The notes beneath the pieces were generated by a model, which did not search any database, had not been told where the DNA came from, and saw nothing but the letters and a program-made list of their open reading frames with translations. Below, in pieces: positions 21,547 through 31,083 of a DNA stretch of 33,446 nt. The translations under genes and the position numbers were made by a program. This DNA is from Seminavis robusta (taxonomy: Eukaryota > Bacillariophyta > Bacillariophyceae > Naviculales > Naviculaceae), in the NCBI GenBank assembly GCA_903772945.1, contig CAICTM010001233.1, positions 1 through 33,446 on the forward strand, written 5' to 3'. Position 1 is the first letter of the stretch, and the number at the start of each line of letters is the position of its first letter.

Positions 21547-23352
21547 ATGGAGGAGAGTGCCTCGCAGATTGACGATTTCGGTGATCTACCACCCGAAGCA
21601 ATCGAAGCTGCCGACGAACTAATAGCTGAGTACCTGGCCAGCTGCGACAAAAAGAACAGCACCCCCCCTGCAGCGTTCTTGAAAGGGGATTATCAGTCAC
21701 CCACAGGTGTCATGACAGTAAGTCACCCCGTTTTCCTTTCCATCTGGAGAAACCCCCCCAGACGTCCTCTTTGTTCCACCATTTCACTGTGTTGTTGTTG
21801 CTCTTTACAGTCGCCCATGAAGTGCACTCGGTTCTCCCCTGCTGTTGTGGAACACCTTTTCCATGCAGTTGGCGATAACAGTCTGAAGATGACAGATGAA
21901 AAGGACCAAAAAAAGGGGGACAACAGTGATCAGAAGAGGAAGTTGCCAGCCGCGAAAGCCGCAGTTAAGTCCCCCATTTCGAAGTCCTCTGGAAGCCCCC
22001 CCACAAAGCGTTCATCCGTTCCTCAAGGCGCTGGATACATCCAGAATGGGACAGCTTCCCGTGTCGCAGCACGTGTGAAGAAGCCCATTCCAGAAGACGC
22101 TGTTATTCTGTCTGTTGACAGTGATAGCGATGATGAAAAGCCATTCTCTTTCCAGGAGGACGATCGAAAGCCGGAAGCCGTGAAGTCAGGAGTTAAAATG
22201 GAAGAGAAGACGGTCTACTACAGGAACGGAAACACCCTTGTTGCCGCTGGAGCTGACTACGAAGACCGATATCTCGAGGCTATTAAAGAAAAATCCAGGG
22301 CTGCAGTCCGCGAGTCATTGAAAGAATATAGAATGCCACCCCCACCCCCACCACCTGGTTGCTCTTTTTTAGATGCTGCGAGTCACCAGACGTCTGGCCA
22401 TACTGCACCCAGTGCCACTGCAGCCTCCAGGATTTCTGTCCAGACTGCTGCCAATGCCAACTACCCTGGTGCACCGCCTGCAATGAAAACCCCGTCTTCT
22501 GCAAATGCCAGTCGGTCTACTGTCCGTGCTGCTACAGCCAAGGGCTGTAACACCCTCAAGCCAGCAGGTAGGACGCGACGTATGTCCAAACGTCCAGTCC
22601 AGGTGTACTCATCATCATCGTCCTCCAGCGAAAGCGAAGAATCGGACGACTCCATTGAGCTGACGGAAGAGGAACAAGAAAGGTTCCAGAAGCTTGGGCC
22701 TTACGGGAGGACGGTCTATTTAGGCGAGATCAAAGAATCTCGCCGTGCCCACCAAGCAGGATGGAAGCTGAAAGACAAGTTCAAACAGTACAGTAAAGCT
22801 CCCACCTACAATGGCTACAAAGAGAACCAAGCTCCAACGAACTACCTTCACGCAAAGAAGAAAGAGTGGAAGAAGAAAGAGGCCGAATCGAAAGCACGTA
22901 AAATGGTCACAGATGCGAAAAAGAAGAAGAAAGCTACCAAAGCTATGAAAGCAACACCAAGGCGCTCTAAGTCTGAAGGAGCGAACCGGAAAGTTGGAGA
23001 CTTCCCAGAGTATTGGACGTCCGACAGTATGTTCATGGCCAGAGCCAACGGTACAGCTGGAGCCGCTGGGATCCATTCTGCTCTACTTGAAGGTACCCAA
23101 CCAGACTACAGAATTCCCCCTCTGATGCTCAAGGCTGGAGAGCGATGCAGTCGTCGTCGTCTGATCCAAGCCATGAAAGTCCCTGCTTTGAAACTTCTTG
23201 TGGCAATGACCAAAAGCACTTTGGCACAGGATAGTACTCTCTTGTACTACTTTGTTGATGTCAAGGCGAGTAAAAAGAAAGATGCCCCTTCTCCAGTTGA
23301 GAACTGTGTGGCTGCTATTATTGCCAGTCTCGTGGATCTCTACATTGAGTAG
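21547..23352 (+). CDS. Lys/Ser-rich protein of unknown function, one intron
   Basis: The frame from ATG 21547 is open for 601 codons, but 21718-21810 (GTAAGT...TTTACAG, 93 nt) has all the marks of an intron and its length is a multiple of three, so the mature protein is probably 570 aa. No domain recognised. Seen: acidic N-terminus (MEESASQIDDFGDLPPEA), a polyproline run (about 265), a serine/acidic tract (YSSSSSSSESEESDD), a strongly basic coiled stretch (KKKEWKKKEAESKARK), and a conserved-looking C-terminal 130 residues ending in VAAIIASLVDLYIE. The charge pattern suggests a nuclear protein (inference). It is divergent from the transposase at 574 bp spacing and might belong to the same mobile unit. 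Within 22359-22550 another frame encodes a striking Cys-rich peptide (reported separately). Confidence 0.65.
   Translation: MEESASQIDDFGDLPPEAIEAADELIAEYLASCDKKNSTPPAAFLKGDYQSPTGVMTVSHPVFLSIWRNPPRRPLCSTISLCCCCSLQSPMKCTRFSPAVVEHLFHAVGDNSLKMTDEKDQKKGDNSDQKRKLPAAKAAVKSPISKSSGSPPTKRSSVPQGAGYIQNGTASRVAARVKKPIPEDAVILSVDSDSDDEKPFSFQEDDRKPEAVKSGVKMEEKTVYYRNGNTLVAAGADYEDRYLEAIKEKSRAAVRESLKEYRMPPPPPPPGCSFLDAASHQTSGHTAPSATAASRISVQTAANANYPGAPPAMKTPSSANASRSTVRAATAKGCNTLKPAGRTRRMSKRPVQVYSSSSSSSESEESDDSIELTEEEQERFQKLGPYGRTVYLGEIKESRRAHQAGWKLKDKFKQYSKAPTYNGYKENQAPTNYLHAKKKEWKKKEAESKARKMVTDAKKKKKATKAMKATPRRSKSEGANRKVGDFPEYWTSDSMFMARANGTAGAAGIHSALLEGTQPDYRIPPLMLKAGERCSRRRLIQAMKVPALKLLVAMTKSTLAQDSTLLYYFVDVKASKKKDAPSPVENCVAAIIASLVDLYIE
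22359..22550 (+). CDS. Cys-rich alternative frame inside the 601-codon gene (possible zinc-finger exon)
   Basis: Frame +2 relative to the host frame. It reads CCESPDVWPYCTQCHC, then about 40 more residues with repeated CxxC/CxC pairs (about 20 Cys in 55 residues) plus Trp and Phe/Tyr, ending in TAA at 22548-22550. Just before it lies GGTTGCTCTTTTTTAG, a good splice acceptor (ending at about 22371). The host frame over the same bases is an Ala/Ser/Thr-rich, uninformative stretch. It could be an alternative exon, a remnant of a once-coding frame, or an effect of TGC-rich repetition. No donor was assigned. Confidence 0.35.
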   Translation: MLFFRCCESPDVWPYCTQCHCSLQDFCPDCCQCQLPWCTACNENPVFCKCQSVYCPCCYSQGL

Positions 23353-24101
23353 TCGAAGAAAGAAGACAAACGAATGATATTTGTGTTGCCTTTGAAGGCA
23401 ACTGTAGTGTTTTGAAAAAAGGAATACGACCGGAAAAAGTGAGGTGAAAAAAGAAAAAATGTCGTGCGATGTACAGGGTCATCTTGTGTAGTCGCCTAAA
23501 GAAGAATAGTTAGTAAGAAAAGTAGTTTCAGCGAATAAAAAATCGTACACTAGCTATTAAAAAACAAAGATAGTGTGGAAAAAGAAGTACCCCCGAAGTA
23601 CAGTAGCTTCGTATAGTGGTGTTCCAACCCCAGCGGGGAGGGTCCGCATTCTGGTGGGATGCCTGGTGGATTGAAAAATGTGTGCGTGCGTGCATGAGAG
23701 TAACGATCTGGTATTGCCACGTCACAGCGGCTAAAGCCGCTGTTAACCGTCGGAGGGAGAAGAAATCTTTTTGGTTTCAGGAAGATAAAGTAAATTACAA
23801 CTTCTTTTAGAATTATGGCAATTGAAAATTACCCTTAGTTCTATATTTACCTATCCTACCTGCCCAAAAAGCTTTCTTCTTTGTGACTGGTTTTGGACTC
23901 CAACTAACAGGTACATCTACTGTACGGTAGAGTAAGTGTGCTTCCGGATTTGGGTTGTCATCGCAATCTTTCACGCGTCGACCATGGCATGGTGCTTCGC
24001 ACGGCGACCAATTTGACCGAGCTGTCCATGTGGACTCTGCTTTTGCTGAAGTAACCTAATAATTACTCAGCAACTCCAGTCCATCCAAGTGTTGCAGGAA
24101 A
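23353..24101. other. Intergenic stretch with two short perfect hairpins
   Basis: GTTGCCTTTGAAGGCAAC at 23385-23402, 33 bases after the stop codon, and CAGCGGCTAAAGCCGCTG at about 23727-23744 are short stem-loops. The first would lie in the 3' untranslated region. No gene is seen. Confidence 0.5.
23385..23402 (+). repeat. Short perfect stem-loop in the 3' untranslated region
   Basis: Eight-base stem GTTGCCTT/AAGGCAAC around a two-base loop, downstream of the 601-codon gene. Function unknown. Confidence 0.4.
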
Positions 24102-25891
24102 ATGGTGGGAAGAAATCGAATAGAAGAGCCCCAGAAGTTTGGCATTGAGATTGGTCGCAGAAGACAAAGACGATCACGATACCCACCCGACCTCTCCAAG
24201 AGCCGTGTTCTTCTGCTTGTCTTTGTCTTGCTGGTATCATGGTCCACAGAGGATAATACAAGGTAACAACAGTGTCATTCTTTGGGGTGTGGAAGCAGAC
24301 GACTCGAATAATCTTCGCACAATCAAAAAAAAGAAGAAACCCGAGATGGTACCCCAAGCTAGTATGACCATTCCCATGCACTACGAATCTGGCTCAGCTC
24401 CCATCATGTATACGCATGGATTGGATTGGATCTCCCATGCCACAACGACAAATTCTGATCTTGGATACGGGATCTCGGTACATGGCATTCCCCTGCGACC
24501 CCTGTCCGGAATGCGGTCGTCATGCATCCACATTTTACTTTAACGACACTCCCTCCACTAGACTACCCATCGCGACAATTAGCTAATTATCACCCCAACT
24601 GTATCTTTGCCAAGGCCAAGAAGAAAAATGCTGTTCCGGATGACTCTTCTTGTACCTTTGAACAAACCTATTTGGAAGGATCCAGTTGGAAAGCCAAGGA
24701 AGTGGAAGATATGGTCTGGTTGGCAACTGCCGATCAAGAGGAAAGCATTGAAGAATATATGCCTCACTTGGCCATTCCCTTTACGTTTGGGTGTCAGAAC
24801 CATGTTACAGGATTCTTTGTTCATCAGGTAAGTTATGACAGCAGAACATGTTTGTATACCGCTTCATACAATGATGTATCCGTGTCTGAAATCTAATGAA
24901 CTCCCACTTTCCCTCTGTTTTAAAATTGTCGTTGCAGTACAGTGATGGCATTCTGGGAATGGGCAAACAAATGGACAAAAACTCTCTTCTCCAATCAATG
25001 ATACAAGCCGGTGCCATCAACCGTGCGGCCTTTGCCATGTGCTTGTCACAAACCGGCGGTACATTGTCTTTTGGTGGAAGCGGTCTGGCGAGACCAGATG
25101 TCAAAGCACTCAAGAATCCGGAACAATATCACTTGGGACAAATGTACTTTTCCAAACTCACACAAGACCATGGTCTCTACGCCTTGGATGTGTACCAAGT
25201 CTATATTGGTGATTATTGCATGACCTGCGATGATACTCCAGATCGCCTCACCAACGAACAACATGAACAAATCTTAACAGTCTTTGGTTCTGGCAAGGGG
25301 ACCTTGTTGGATAGTGCTCGAGCCGCCGAACAGATTTTTGAAAAGGTTTGGGAAGAAAAGGTGGGATCCAGGCTCGAACCCAAACGAGATTATACATATG
25401 AAGAGTTCTTGCGCATGCCGATTATCACAGTCGTCTTTAACCCGAACGCGACAATACACGCCCATCCATGTTCGTACATGGAAGGTGTTCCGATGGACTT
25501 GAATGCGACTAAACCCGATGTAGTGCAACCCTGGACGGGCAAACGAAAACTGACAATCCGCCTGTATATGGAAGAAAACGAAGGAGCCGTGTTGGGTGCC
25601 AATTTCATGTATAATTACGATGTATTGTACGATTTGGAACGTCAACGAGTTGGCTTTGCCCGTGCCAACTGTGGCTTTGATCGTGAGGCCCAAGCACGGC
25701 TCAACAGGGATCGGGTGGCGATGGCAATGGTAATGGCGACAGACGATTGTTGCCGCGGAAAGTATACGAACTGGATTAACACACGCATAATCAATAGCAT
25801 TCAGTTGCTAGCAGTCGTTGTTTATGTTAGAGATTGTGGGACTAGAGATTGTGGGACTAGCTGTAGTCTACCTCGATCATCATTTACCTGA
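24102..25891 (+). CDS. Pepsin-like aspartic protease (A1 family), 5' half with frame breaks
   Basis: ATG 24102 opens a frame with a basic start and a hydrophobic signal/anchor segment (RVLLLVFVLLVSW). The catalytic segment RQILILDTGSRYMAFPC lies at 24446-24496 in another frame. From about 24583 the conserved region continues (YLEGSSWKAKEVEDMVWL, FTFGCQNHVTGFF) to a clear intron 24828-24937, then GILGMG, the second active-site region LLDSARAAEQIF, and the C-terminal FMYNYDVLYDLERQRVGFA. The A1 family uses two Asp; both are present, but the second motif is DSAR rather than DSGT. The first part needs an intron starting near 24234 or 24263, and a further frame change at about 24515-24582 is explained either by a 67-nt GT-AG intron or a one-base slip. 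It may be a degenerating gene or an assembly error. Family sure, model unsure. Confidence 0.7.
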
Positions 25892-25940
25892 AGGGGGCAA
25901 CTGCAACTGTCAACCTTGCGGGCAAGCAGCTTCCTTGCAC

Positions 25941-27071
25941 TTATTCATCATCACCACCACCATCATAGTCGTCATCATTGGGATTGACACCGGGCATGTC
26001 ATCATCGGCTTCGACGCCTCTTACTTCATTATCTTCTCCATACTGAACAGCATGATCTACCGTAATCAAGACGTGATCAATGGATTCTTCATCATTGACA
26101 TTCAGCGGTACAAAGCTGACCATGGTGTAATCATCGAGCAGACCGCAAATATTTTCCGTCAATCGATGCCTTTGTCTTCGTCTCTGTTCTAGTTTTTGCT
26201 GTTTCTTCAGTTGTTCTTGAGTCGTCTCGTCTGTCTTTTGTGGATTATTGCTGGGGTTGAAGTTCTGATTGTTGCTGTCATAATCTTCCAGCTCTGTCAT
26301 GATGGAAGCCATTTCTCGTGGCATGGCAAATAAACTGGTTCGATCTTGTTCCAAATCCCACAATTGGGAGGCAGATTGTAGATTGAGCACGGCGTCGATA
26401 TCTCTCTCGGGCAACAAGTCTCCTTTCGTGAGGACATTGATGTGTGGCAACTCGAGTGCAATCATGGTCGACAGCGCCAACAATTGTCCAGATATCATTT
26501 TCTGGGCATCGCAACAAAATGTAGAATCAATGCAACACACAGATACCATACACCCCGGAGTGAATCCCCATTGATGCTGCATCCGATCCAGAATGGTCCG
26601 CATAATCGGAACGTGGGTGTACAGCTCGATCTGACCAGGACAGTCGACAATCCAATAATCTTGCATGTCTCCTTCTCCCGCCGGCTCCATTCGTTCCTGT
26701 AGCCATTCTAGATTCTGAAGGAGATATTCCATGCAATAAATGAGTGCTCCATTGGGCCCCAATCCCAATTCCTCCATGACATCTTCCACGGAAATCAAGT
26801 CTCGTACATCAACGGCGCAATCGTAATGCATGGCTTCGGCAGCTGGATCGAGATTGACCACCAAAACATTGCGACGACGAGATCCCGATAATGTTGCACA
26901 ATGCTCTTGCATGATTTGGCAATACGTCGATTTGCCCGATCCAGCAGGGCCCTGTGTGATCAAAATTATGGGTACAGGGAAAATAATTTAGGACACGGAG
27001 AGCATATAATGAGAAAGAGACAAGGGTATCAGGATATTCCTTACAATGACAACCTGAACAGCTCCTCCCAT
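25941..27071 (-). CDS. GPN3: GPN-loop GTPase (GPN3-like)
   Basis: Exon 1 is only 27 nt (27045-27071, MGGAVQVVI); exon 2 is 25941-26951; the intron (93 nt) is GT-AG. Spliced length is 345 aa. Motifs: P-loop GPAGSGKST (10-18), switch region VNLDPAAE (41-48), the diagnostic GPNG insertion (74-77), DCPGQIELYTH (112-122), and TKGD (184-187) for guanine recognition. About residues 230-265 form a charged linker longer than in yeast or human proteins, and the C-terminus is Asp-rich. Known: GPN1-3 assist assembly and nuclear import of RNA polymerase II. The absence of a long GPN1-type tail and the start ...VIGPAGSGKSTYC favour GPN3 over GPN1/GPN2. Convergent with the aspartic protease gene (49-bp gap). 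Confidence 0.9.
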
Positions 27072-27431
27072 ACTTGAATTAAAATTGTCGATGCCGTAGC
27101 CGCACTGAATGAAACCACAAGATGCAGAAAACAAATTATGAAGACAGCGCCTTGCTTTTCGTGGTTACCAGGTATGGGTGATTGTTTGGGTGTGGGTTTG
27201 CGGAGGGAGATAAAAGCGTTCGCCATTTTGATTGAACCCTGGCCTTAAGAATCATTCAGGCAGGCGGGGTAATGTTGTGTGGAAAGGCGAGGTAATTATC
27301 CGGACAGCAGCACCATGACAAATATAAGGGGGGTTTTAGAGTAGGGAAATTATCTACGGAAGCCAGCCGGCACCATGACAAAAGAAGGCAGCGACAGCGA
27401 TCCAATCGATCGGTGATGATCACAATGGCAC
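27072..27431. promoter_or_regulatory. Divergent promoter region between the GPN3-like gene and the small membrane protein gene
   Basis: 360 bp between two start codons on opposite strands, so both promoters should lie here. CAGCACCATGACAAA and CGGCACCATGACAAA occur at about 27309 and 27369. No core element was identified with confidence. Confidence 0.4.
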
Positions 27432-28079
27432 ATGAGCAACAACAACAACCCGTTTGACCCTAACGTTGTGCCTCGCCGTATCGGAGAACCAAGAGCTTCC
27501 GCCGAACCACCCGTAGTACTGCCGCAGTTTCCTTGGTACACTCTGTTTTCTCTGTTCATGTGGAGAATCGGCTTTCTCATTTTCCTGCTCAAAGCCGGCA
27601 CATGGATTGCGGAAGCCCACGGCGTTCGAGTGTCGCTGCCAGGGCAGAACGACCCCGATACCACTTGCTCGGAAGCGTACCAAGACAATCCTACCAAAGA
27701 ACACTGTCTGGCGACCAACGATCACTTTTTACGGCCGTGTGAATATTGTGTTACGAAATCCAACCAAGTATTCTGCTACAACGCCGATCAAGCCAAATGG
27801 AGTCGCTGGTTTGATCGAGCCAAATGCGAAATCCGACCCTCTGCGAAACGAGAAAAGCTTTCCCGAAAGAAAAAGAGGAAACGAAAACGGGCAGCTACTG
27901 CCGCCAAACGAGCGGCTGCCAATCGAGCGGCTAGCTCGACTACCAGTACTGCCGTGTCGGTTCCCGTGCAGACGGAATTGGTGGAGTTCATGGGAGAGAT
28001 GGAACGGGAGGAGTGGGGAGAGACGGAACCGGAGGAGCTTATTACAGAGACGACTGAGTCGATGAAGGATTCTTTATAG
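27432..28079 (+). CDS. Small one-pass membrane protein, unknown function
   Basis: 215 codons from ATG 27432. A single hydrophobic segment (residues about 34-60, WYTLFSLFMWRIGFLIFLL) is followed by a Cys-containing stretch (CSEAYQDN...HCLATNDHFLRPCEYCVTKSNQVFCYN, then a further Cys in AKCEIRP), then a strongly basic run (KREKLSRKKKRKRKRAA) and an acidic C-terminus. The even Cys spacing suggests a disulphide-linked or metal-binding lumenal domain. No family is recognised. It shares a promoter region with the GPN3-like gene, which says little about function. Confidence 0.65.
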   Translation: MSNNNNPFDPNVVPRRIGEPRASAEPPVVLPQFPWYTLFSLFMWRIGFLIFLLKAGTWIAEAHGVRVSLPGQNDPDTTCSEAYQDNPTKEHCLATNDHFLRPCEYCVTKSNQVFCYNADQAKWSRWFDRAKCEIRPSAKREKLSRKKKRKRKRAATAAKRAAANRAASSTTSTAVSVPVQTELVEFMGEMEREEWGETEPEELITETTESMKDSL

Positions 28080-28386
28080 AAGCCAACAAGAATGAGGGCA
28101 ACTAGTTCCCATCAAAAAGTCTAGCTAGCAGGCCATCCATGGTGCAAGGCTCAAGTGATTTTGTTTATTCATTTAGGTTGTCTCCCCTCGTGGCTAAAGT
28201 ATGTATCTTAGATAGACAACACCCGGACCATTCCAACGCCAGGAGAAACCCTCGATCATACCGGTACCGGTATCCTCGTACCACCGTTGCAGCCTCAGAC
28301 GGTGGATGGAAGTTTTTTGAAAGATTCTATTCATTGCGGCGAGCTATTCTCGCTTGGATCTGTTCTGCTAATTAAAAACTTAAAAC
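28080..28386. other. Intergenic stretch with a double TACCGGTA palindrome
   Basis: A perfect 16-base palindrome, ATACCGGTACCGGTAT, lies at 28258-28273. The open frame at 28139-28375 has no protein-like features. Confidence 0.5.
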
Positions 28387-31083
28387 CTAACCTAGACTCG
28401 CCCAATGTGTTACCATTTTGTCCCAAAAGTCCATCTCATTGGGATCACCAACAGCAGCAATGAATGCTTCCAAACCATCATCTTTCTGCCCGTGACAGCT
28501 TGATCTTTCCTTCTTGTCATGTGAGGAATGATTTCGATGCTGGCAAGGCTTGTGTTTCCGATGCCTATTGGAATGCTTCTTTTCCTTTTTGTGGTGACGG
28601 TGATGGCTTTTGTGGTGGTGATGGTGAAGGTGGCCACCATGATGGTGTTCGTTTTCTTCCTTGGGCGCTGGCATCGTCAGAGAACGGCGAAGAGAACCTG
28701 CATCCCTATCATAGGGTTCCTTGTGGTAGTCAGTTTCGTGGTCCCTTGGCAGATTTTCGTTTCTCGTGTCAATTGTCTGCTCGGGTGCCGACACGCTTCT
28801 TCGGTGACTGTAGTGCTGTCCGCTTTCATGGTCTTGCGAGCTCCCTTTGGTTGGTTCCTCCCAACCGAAACTCTGGGCGATGAGATTGTTGTCATCCTCA
28901 GGACAACAATCTTCTCCGGCCATATCCAACCCGGTTTCCACATTGTAGAATTCGAATTCAATCGGAGGTTCAGGTATCTCAACGTGTCCGCCATGGCAAT
29001 GTTCCTTTTCTTCCATCTTTCTGGGCGCCGCCGACATCGTCAGAGAATGGCCAAGAGAATGTTCTTCCCAATCATTGGTTTCCTTATAATAGTCAGCTTT
29101 GTCGTCCCATGGCAGATCTTCCTTGCTCGTGGCAATCGTCTGTTCGGGTGCCGACAAGCTTCTTCGATGACTGTACTGCTGTCCACTTTCATGGTCTTGC
29201 GAGCTCGCTTTGGTTGGTTCCTCCCAACCGAAACTCTGGGCGATGATGAGATTGTTGTCATCGTTGTGACAACAATCTTCACCGGCCATATCCAACCCCG
29301 TTTCCGAGTCGGAGAAGTCAATGTCCTCGACGTCAATCAGAGGTTCCGGTATCTCAACCGGAGGATCATTCGAAGGCAGACAAAAGCTGCAGTCGCTGTC
29401 ATCAGAATCAGACATGTCGTTCATGAGTGATTGGGGTATCCACGAGGGATACTTTTTCTTGTGGCTGCTGGGTTTACGATCGTGATCCGATTGCACACTT
29501 AGACCTATATCGTTGCCACAACGCTTCGCGCTGCTGCTGGATGCTGTTGTGTCACGTGCATTGGGTGCCGCTTTTCCCAGCGTCGGGGCGGAAGATGTCT
29601 TGGTGAGCAGTTCTCGTCGGTCCGTCGTCGTTTTAGTATCATAGTGTTGCACTTGGGAATTGCCATGACATTGACGACACTGTCGCAACTTGTCTCTGGC
29701 GGACTTTGGGTCGTCGCCCAAAGACTTATTCTTGGTGGGCTTGCCTTCACTGGAGTGCAGCGAAGGCAGATCTGGAAGCGCCAGGGAGTAGGCCCGATCC
29801 GAGCAGAGAATGGTTGGAATGGGGCTAACATGATGGTGGCTGCTAGAACCGCTTGATCTGGAACAATAGGCTGCTTTGAGTTGATCCGTCAAGCGGCGTG
29901 CCGTAAAGGATCGTTGCGAAGCTTCCAGGGGCGATACGGATGTCTGTCGAAGCTTCGCGGATGAGACAGATCGTGGACTGTGACTCTGGGAGCTGCCCGA
30001 GCCCAAGAACAGTGGGGGCTCTGTAGCAGTGAACTCAGATAATTGAGAGGACAGTGACTGCTTCTTGGACGACTTCTTCTTAGGCTTTGGTTTCTTGGGA
30101 CCAAGGCTGCGGCATGAGCTGTGCTTGCTCTTTGATAAGGCTGAGTGTTTGTGCTGATGATACTCTGATGAGACCGACCTTTGGCTGTAATGGCTGTGAG
30201 AGCTGCCCGAGCCCAAAAGAGGCAGCGGTGGCTCCGTTGCAACAGACCGTGAACATGAAGGTTTGTCAGGGATCCGTGGGTTGGAGTCTAGCAACGAGGA
30301 CAAAGACTTCTTGGAAGACGGCTGCCTCTTTGGTTTGGGGCTAAGACAGCGAGATGAGCTGTGCCTGACCTTTGACAAGGCTGGCTGTCGATGATGCTCG
30401 GATGAGACAGACCTCAGGCTTTGACTCTGGCTGCTACAGCTGGAACCCAACCCGAGGCGCTCTGTGGAAACGGACTGTGAGCATGATGTTGGGTTCTGAC
30501 TGCTGAGGGATGAGTTATTCCAGTCGAACAAACTGGACAGTGATGAGTGATTGTTATTGGAGGAACTCTGGGTTCCTGGTTTGGGACTGAGGCTGCGGGA
30601 TGAGCTGTGCTGTTTCTTGATCCCACCATGTCTTGATCTTGACTTGGGATCACCGCGGTGTTTCCGTTGTCCACTTCGTGACGACGACTTTGTCTTACTC
30701 CGACCACTTCTGGTGCTAGCTTTGTTCTCTGTTGTGGTTGGAGAGAGCGATGGTCTCTCATTGGATGCCTCCACTGTCGCTGCTGTGCGGGTCGAAGAAG
30801 CCTCCAAGCTGCGGCCAGTATAGCCCACCGATGTCATGGAACCGGAAGCGCTCGTTGACTCTCGTGGTTGGGCAGCGCAGCGCAATTGCGCCTGCTCGAG
30901 TGAAGGAGCCATGGGCTGGAGAGGTGTTGCCAGCATGATGCTATTGTTGTAATGAAGGCGACGAGGAGAATGCTTGATCAGATCAGCTGAAGTTGATCGG
31001 AACTTTTTGTGTTTGTAGCTGCTGTACGATATGTGTTGGTGCCTGGCTTTTGTGGTGGCATCACCACAGCAAACCACTTTCAC
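28387..31083 (-). CDS. 898-aa Ser/Lys/His-rich repeat protein, unknown function
   Basis: One long frame from ATG 31083. Residues about 155-400 hold three to four diverged copies of a Ser-rich unit of about 65-75 aa (HSSSRSLSPKP ... SLSSLLD ... GSGSS ... RSVSSEH). Residues about 590-830 contain two copies of a roughly 110-aa unit (VEIPEP ... ETGLDMAGEDCC ... AQSFGWEEPTK ... SHRRSLSAPEQTI). A His-rich segment (HHHGGHLHHHHHKSHHRHHKKEKKHSNRH) and a short C-terminal tail ending in DFWDKMVTHWASLG follow. A pair of Cys motifs (CRQCHGN) lies near 485. The length and codon order argue for a real gene even though composition is low-complexity. RS-like and RRSLSAP motifs suggest phosphorylation (inference); the His tract suggests metal binding. 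No family is recognised. Confidence 0.75.
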   Translation of the reverse strand: MKVVCCGDATTKARHQHISYSSYKHKKFRSTSADLIKHSPRRLHYNNSIMLATPLQPMAPSLEQAQLRCAAQPRESTSASGSMTSVGYTGRSLEASSTRTAATVEASNERPSLSPTTTENKASTRSGRSKTKSSSRSGQRKHRGDPKSRSRHGGIKKQHSSSRSLSPKPGTQSSSNNNHSSLSSLFDWNNSSLSSQNPTSCSQSVSTERLGLGSSCSSQSQSLRSVSSEHHRQPALSKVRHSSSRCLSPKPKRQPSSKKSLSSLLDSNPRIPDKPSCSRSVATEPPLPLLGSGSSHSHYSQRSVSSEYHQHKHSALSKSKHSSCRSLGPKKPKPKKKSSKKQSLSSQLSEFTATEPPLFLGSGSSQSHSPRSVSSAKLRQTSVSPLEASQRSFTARRLTDQLKAAYCSRSSGSSSHHHVSPIPTILCSDRAYSLALPDLPSLHSSEGKPTKNKSLGDDPKSARDKLRQCRQCHGNSQVQHYDTKTTTDRRELLTKTSSAPTLGKAAPNARDTTASSSSAKRCGNDIGLSVQSDHDRKPSSHKKKYPSWIPQSLMNDMSDSDDSDCSFCLPSNDPPVEIPEPLIDVEDIDFSDSETGLDMAGEDCCHNDDNNLIIAQSFGWEEPTKASSQDHESGQQYSHRRSLSAPEQTIATSKEDLPWDDKADYYKETNDWEEHSLGHSLTMSAAPRKMEEKEHCHGGHVEIPEPPIEFEFYNVETGLDMAGEDCCPEDDNNLIAQSFGWEEPTKGSSQDHESGQHYSHRRSVSAPEQTIDTRNENLPRDHETDYHKEPYDRDAGSLRRSLTMPAPKEENEHHHGGHLHHHHHKSHHRHHKKEKKHSNRHRKHKPCQHRNHSSHDKKERSSCHGQKDDGLEAFIAAVGDPNEMDFWDKMVTHWASLG
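28681..29350. repeat. Tandem duplication of about 310-360 bp inside the 898-aa gene
   Basis: Copies at about 28681-28990 and 29041-29350 share long near-identical strings such as CATGGTCTTGCGAGCTC and TTGGTTGGTTCCTCCCAACC, with scattered substitutions and codon-length indels. Reading frame is preserved in both. Confidence 0.8.

Noticed and set aside
28528-29430. Plus-strand 300-codon open frame with many hydrophobic residues
   Set aside because: It is antisense to the 898-aa gene; the hydrophobic look comes from the complement of His/Glu-rich codons, and it carries the same tandem duplication.
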